A stretch of DNA of 8,976 nt from Candidatus Bipolaricaulota bacterium (lineage in GTDB: Bacteria > Bipolaricaulota > Bipolaricaulia > Bipolaricaulales > Bipolaricaulaceae): positions 1 through 8,976 of the forward strand of contig JAGGWU010000034.1 of NCBI GenBank assembly GCA_021163465.1, written 5' to 3'. The translations under genes were made by a program, and so were the position numbers. Of the stretch, positions 5,359-8,976 are shown piece by piece; the stretch's first letter is position 1; every line of letters starts with the position of its first letter. Below the pieces are notes generated by a model. It was given only the letters and a program-made list of their open reading frames with translations. It was not told the origin of the DNA and did not search any database.

Positions 5359-5955
5359 ATGGCGCGGAGAATCCCCATTGTCTTGACCGACGAGGAACAA
5401 CGGAAGCTGTTGACACAACCCAATCCACGGTACCCCACCGGCGAGCGTAACCGCCTCATGCTCTGGCTTATTCTCGACACCGGCCTCCGTCTAAGCGAGG
5501 TCCTCAACCTCGAATGGCGCGACATAGATCTCTTGACAGGACGTCTGCATGTGCGGCGGGGAAAGGGGGCCAAGGATCGTGTCCTTTGGGTTGGTGAGGA
5601 GCTCCTCGAGGCCCTCAGGCACTGGAGACAACGCCAGGCGGAAATTGTGGGGAAACCCGTGTCGTGGGTTTTCAGCACGTTGGATGGGAAACCCCTTCAG
5701 GCCCGCTACGTCCAGATGATGGTGCAACGATATGCCCGGAAAGCCGGGATCGAGAAGCGGGTCACTCCCCATACCCTACGCCACACATTCGCTACCGATC
5801 TCCTGCGCGCTTGCGGCAATGTGGAGATCGTGCGACGGGCCTTGGGACACGAGCGACTGAGTACAACACAGATTTACGTGCACCTGGTGGATGAGGATTT
5901 GGAACGGGCCTTGAAGGTCTTCAGAGGAAATCGGCAGCAATCAAGGAAAACATAG
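5359..5955 (+). CDS. Minimal tyrosine recombinase (catalytic domain only)
   Basis: The 198 residues are almost entirely the catalytic domain of the lambda-integrase/Xer family, which breaks and rejoins DNA through a phosphotyrosine. The active-site set is complete: Arg44 (TGLRLSEV), Lys69 or Lys72 in the GKGAKDR turn, His138 and Arg141 (HTLRH), His164 (LGH) and Tyr173 (TQIYVHL). XerC/XerD are about 300 residues; the missing part is the N-terminal SAM-like core-binding domain that clamps the DNA. The start at 5359 has AAAGGGA (5347-5353) 5 nt upstream and a promoter just ahead. A longer frame from 5278 adds only 27 basic residues with no such domain. No phage or cassette genes are adjacent, so it is either a solitary element, a remnant with an active core, or a short Xer-like resolvase. 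Confidence 0.9.
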   Translation: MARRIPIVLTDEEQRKLLTQPNPRYPTGERNRLMLWLILDTGLRLSEVLNLEWRDIDLLTGRLHVRRGKGAKDRVLWVGEELLEALRHWRQRQAEIVGKPVSWVFSTLDGKPLQARYVQMMVQRYARKAGIEKRVTPHTLRHTFATDLLRACGNVEIVRRALGHERLSTTQIYVHLVDEDLERALKVFRGNRQQSRKT

Positions 5956-6221
5956 GCACGGGGAACCCCCCCTTTCACCCGCACCTACATCCGGACCACC
6001 GGCGTCGAGATTCGAGGGTGAACCTCTGACTTCCCGTTCAAGCCTTCTTTACTTGGGGACGAATGTGATGGAGGTGCGCTTTTTACGTTCGATAGTTTTA
6101 GCAGCTTTAACAGGAAACTATTGCCTTTTATATGACAATCGTCGTGCGCCCGGGGGAAAGCCGGTACGGCGCGACCCTGCCGCCTTGCGGGAAGCTGGTT
6201 CGCATCGTAAAAATCAGGCCG
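5956..6221. other. Spacer between recombinase and xdhC-like gene
   Basis: This stretch holds no convincing gene if xdhC starts at 6222. It contains the perfect palindrome GGGGAACCCC (5960-5969) right after the recombinase stop, and a 7-bp inverted repeat, TTCACCC (5974-5980) with GGGTGAA (6016-6022). From about 6075 it becomes AT-rich, with a weak promoter candidate. I recognised no known riboswitch or attachment site. Confidence 0.4.
6107..6134 (+). promoter_or_regulatory. Possible promoter for the xdhC-like gene
   Basis: TTAACA (6107-6112) and TATATG (6129-6134) are 16 nt apart in an AT-rich patch. If real, transcription would start near 6141, downstream of the ATG at 6132, and translation would begin at 6222. 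Confidence 0.35.
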
Positions 6222-6998
6222 ATGGTTGGGACCTTCGGTCGCATCGCGGAACTCGAACGGGAGGGAAAATCGGCGGTAGTGGTGACCATCGTCGCCGCCG
6301 AGGGACCGGTCCCCCGGGAAGCCGGGGCGAGAATGGTGGTCTTCCCCGAGGGGAGGATCGAGGGGACGATCGGGGGTGGGGCCCTGGAGAAGAGAGCAAC
6401 GGAGGAAGCCCAGGAGCTCCTTTCTACAGGGAAACGGACCCTTTTGCGCACGTATGACCTGGAAGAGCTGGGAATGGTTTGCGGAGGCAGGGCCACCCTC
6501 TTCTATGAACTCCTTATGCCCCCTATAACCCTCCACATCTTCGGCGCCGGCCACGTGGGAGAGAAGCTCTTTTCCCTGGCTAAACTCGCCGCGCCCTTTG
6601 CCATCCGCATCTACGACGTGAGGGAAAATATCCGCGGAAAGATCCCGGAAGTCACCCTGCTTTCAAGCTACGCCGCCGTTCCCGACCTCAAAGGGAGGGA
6701 CTATGCTTTCATCTGTACCCACTCCCACGAAGACGATTACCGAGCGCTGAAGGGGATCCTTTCGGGAAAAGAGACGCCCGCCTACGTGGGCCTTGTGGGA
6801 TCAAAGGCCAAATGGGCAAAGATGAGGGAGCAACTCCTGGCGGAAGGGGTGAGGGAGGAAAGGGTTTCTTGTGTCCACTGCCCGGTCGGGCTTCCCTTGG
6901 GCGGCAAGGACCCCGGCTCCATCGCCGTAAGCGCCTTGGCGGAGATCCTGGCACACCACCACGGGCGTTTGCGGGAAGCGCAAAAGCGGCTGAAATAG
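6222..6998 (+). CDS. XdhC/CoxI-family protein, orphan
   Basis: XdhC/CoxI proteins help insert or sulfurate the molybdenum cofactor of xanthine dehydrogenase or CO dehydrogenase-type enzymes. The N-terminal XdhC part shows GPVPREAGARM (28-38), GGGALE (51-56) and GMVCGGR with Cys87 (84-90). The C-terminal Rossmann part shows GAGHVG (108-113), THSHEDD (166-172), GLVGS (190-194) and the CPVGLPLGGKDPGSIAVS signature (220-237). Taking ATG 6222 gives 258 residues, with the usual short helix before the first conserved strand. ATG 6132 would add 30 residues of unlikely character and overlaps the candidate promoter. Neither start has a good ribosome binding site. No molybdoenzyme or cofactor gene is adjacent, so the partner is unknown. 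It converges on ftsH with a 5-nt gap. Confidence 0.9.
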   Translation: MVGTFGRIAELEREGKSAVVVTIVAAEGPVPREAGARMVVFPEGRIEGTIGGGALEKRATEEAQELLSTGKRTLLRTYDLEELGMVCGGRATLFYELLMPPITLHIFGAGHVGEKLFSLAKLAAPFAIRIYDVRENIRGKIPEVTLLSSYAAVPDLKGRDYAFICTHSHEDDYRALKGILSGKETPAYVGLVGSKAKWAKMREQLLAEGVREERVSCVHCPVGLPLGGKDPGSIAVSALAEILAHHHGRLREAQKRLK

Positions 6999-7003
6999 GC
7001 CAG

Positions 7004-8815
<1,812 letters not shown>

Positions 8816-8834
8816 TCTTCCATACCTCCAAAGA

Positions 8835-8863
8835 ATTGTAAGCGATCTAAGTAAGTGGGCCAA
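8835..8863 (-). promoter_or_regulatory. Candidate ftsH promoter
   Basis: On the minus strand TTGGCC (8858-8863, 4 of 6 consensus bases) and TACAAT (8835-8840, 5 of 6) are 17 nt apart, just ahead of ftsH. A start about 7 nt beyond the -10 box would fall at the ribosome binding site (8824-8829), leaving a very short leader. The assignment is therefore tentative. Confidence 0.45.
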
Positions 8864-8976
8864 GACATGGTGACCCACCCCTGGTGCCGGACCTCGGGGC
8901 CTTCGAGGAGTTCTTGAAGATGTGCGGCATCCCTCCTATTGGTGGACTGGTGAAACAACTTAAGGAAGGAGGGATG
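8851..8976 (+). other. Open frame running off the right edge, possible gene start, unknown product
   Basis: After an in-frame stop at 8848-8850, the plus strand stays open for 42 codons to the window end. The stretch from GTG 8884 reads protein-like (VPDLGAFEEFLKMCGIPPI, then GGLVKQLKEGG), with coding-like third positions. If real it is divergent from ftsH, and its 5' end overlaps the candidate ftsH promoter region. No ribosome binding site precedes GTG 8884 or ATG 8920, and the frame may be the end of an older gene rather than a start. I do not recognise the family. Confidence 0.3.

Noticed and set aside
5985..6554. 189-codon minus-strand frame over the start of the xdhC-like gene
   Set aside because: It is antisense to conserved XdhC motifs and has no recognisable domain of its own.
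8816..8878. N-terminal extension of FtsH by 21 residues
   Set aside because: It overlaps the candidate promoter. The ATG at 8815 has GGAGGT 8 nt upstream and begins right before the first membrane helix, as in the family.

Overview
The window looks like a high-GC bacterial chromosome carrying compact, thermophile-like genes. The evidence is Shine-Dalgarno sites in front of several genes, a sigma70-type promoter, bacterial housekeeping proteins (FtsH, an endonuclease-type MutL, a BmrU/DgkB-like lipid kinase), a tRNA with an encoded CCA, and proteins rich in Glu, Lys and Arg. I cannot assign a phylum from the sequence. Thermophilic candidate phyla with GC near 60% would fit, but that is inference.

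Layout, left to right. Positions 1-118 hold the last 38 codons of an IS3-type transposase, and 119-251 is probably the rest of that element's right end. On the minus strand, one likely transcription unit runs from a sigma70 promoter (1001-1029) through tRNA-Ile(GAU) (913-989) into a NYN-domain (LabA-like) nuclease gene (252-851). Positions 1026-1257 hold what looks like a decayed, frameshifted minus-strand gene. A lipid kinase gene (1329-2213, plus) meets mutL (2210-3895, minus) tail to tail, with the stop codons overlapping. Divergent from mutL, after an 82-bp gap containing a perfect 8-bp inverted repeat, are a MerR-like DNA-binding protein (3978-4364) and an HD-domain phosphohydrolase (4374-5138). 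These two lie in the same reading frame, 9 nt apart.

Next is a structured intergenic stretch of nested inverted repeats (5138-5224), then a short tyrosine recombinase with only its catalytic domain (5359-5955). An orphan XdhC/CoxI-family gene follows (6222-6998, or from 6132). It converges with ftsH (7004-8815, minus), with only 5 nt between stop codons. The last 126 nt hold an open frame leaving the window, which could be the start of another gene.

Most of this is ordinary chromosomal backbone: DNA mismatch repair, membrane protein quality control and lipid phosphorylation. The accessory part is the MerR/HD pair, the structured spacer, the minimal recombinase and the orphan XdhC (about 3.9-7.0 kb). 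I see no clear multi-gene novel system. The best candidates for a second look are the MerR-HD module, the recombinase with its structured upstream spacer, and the tRNA-NYN transcription unit.
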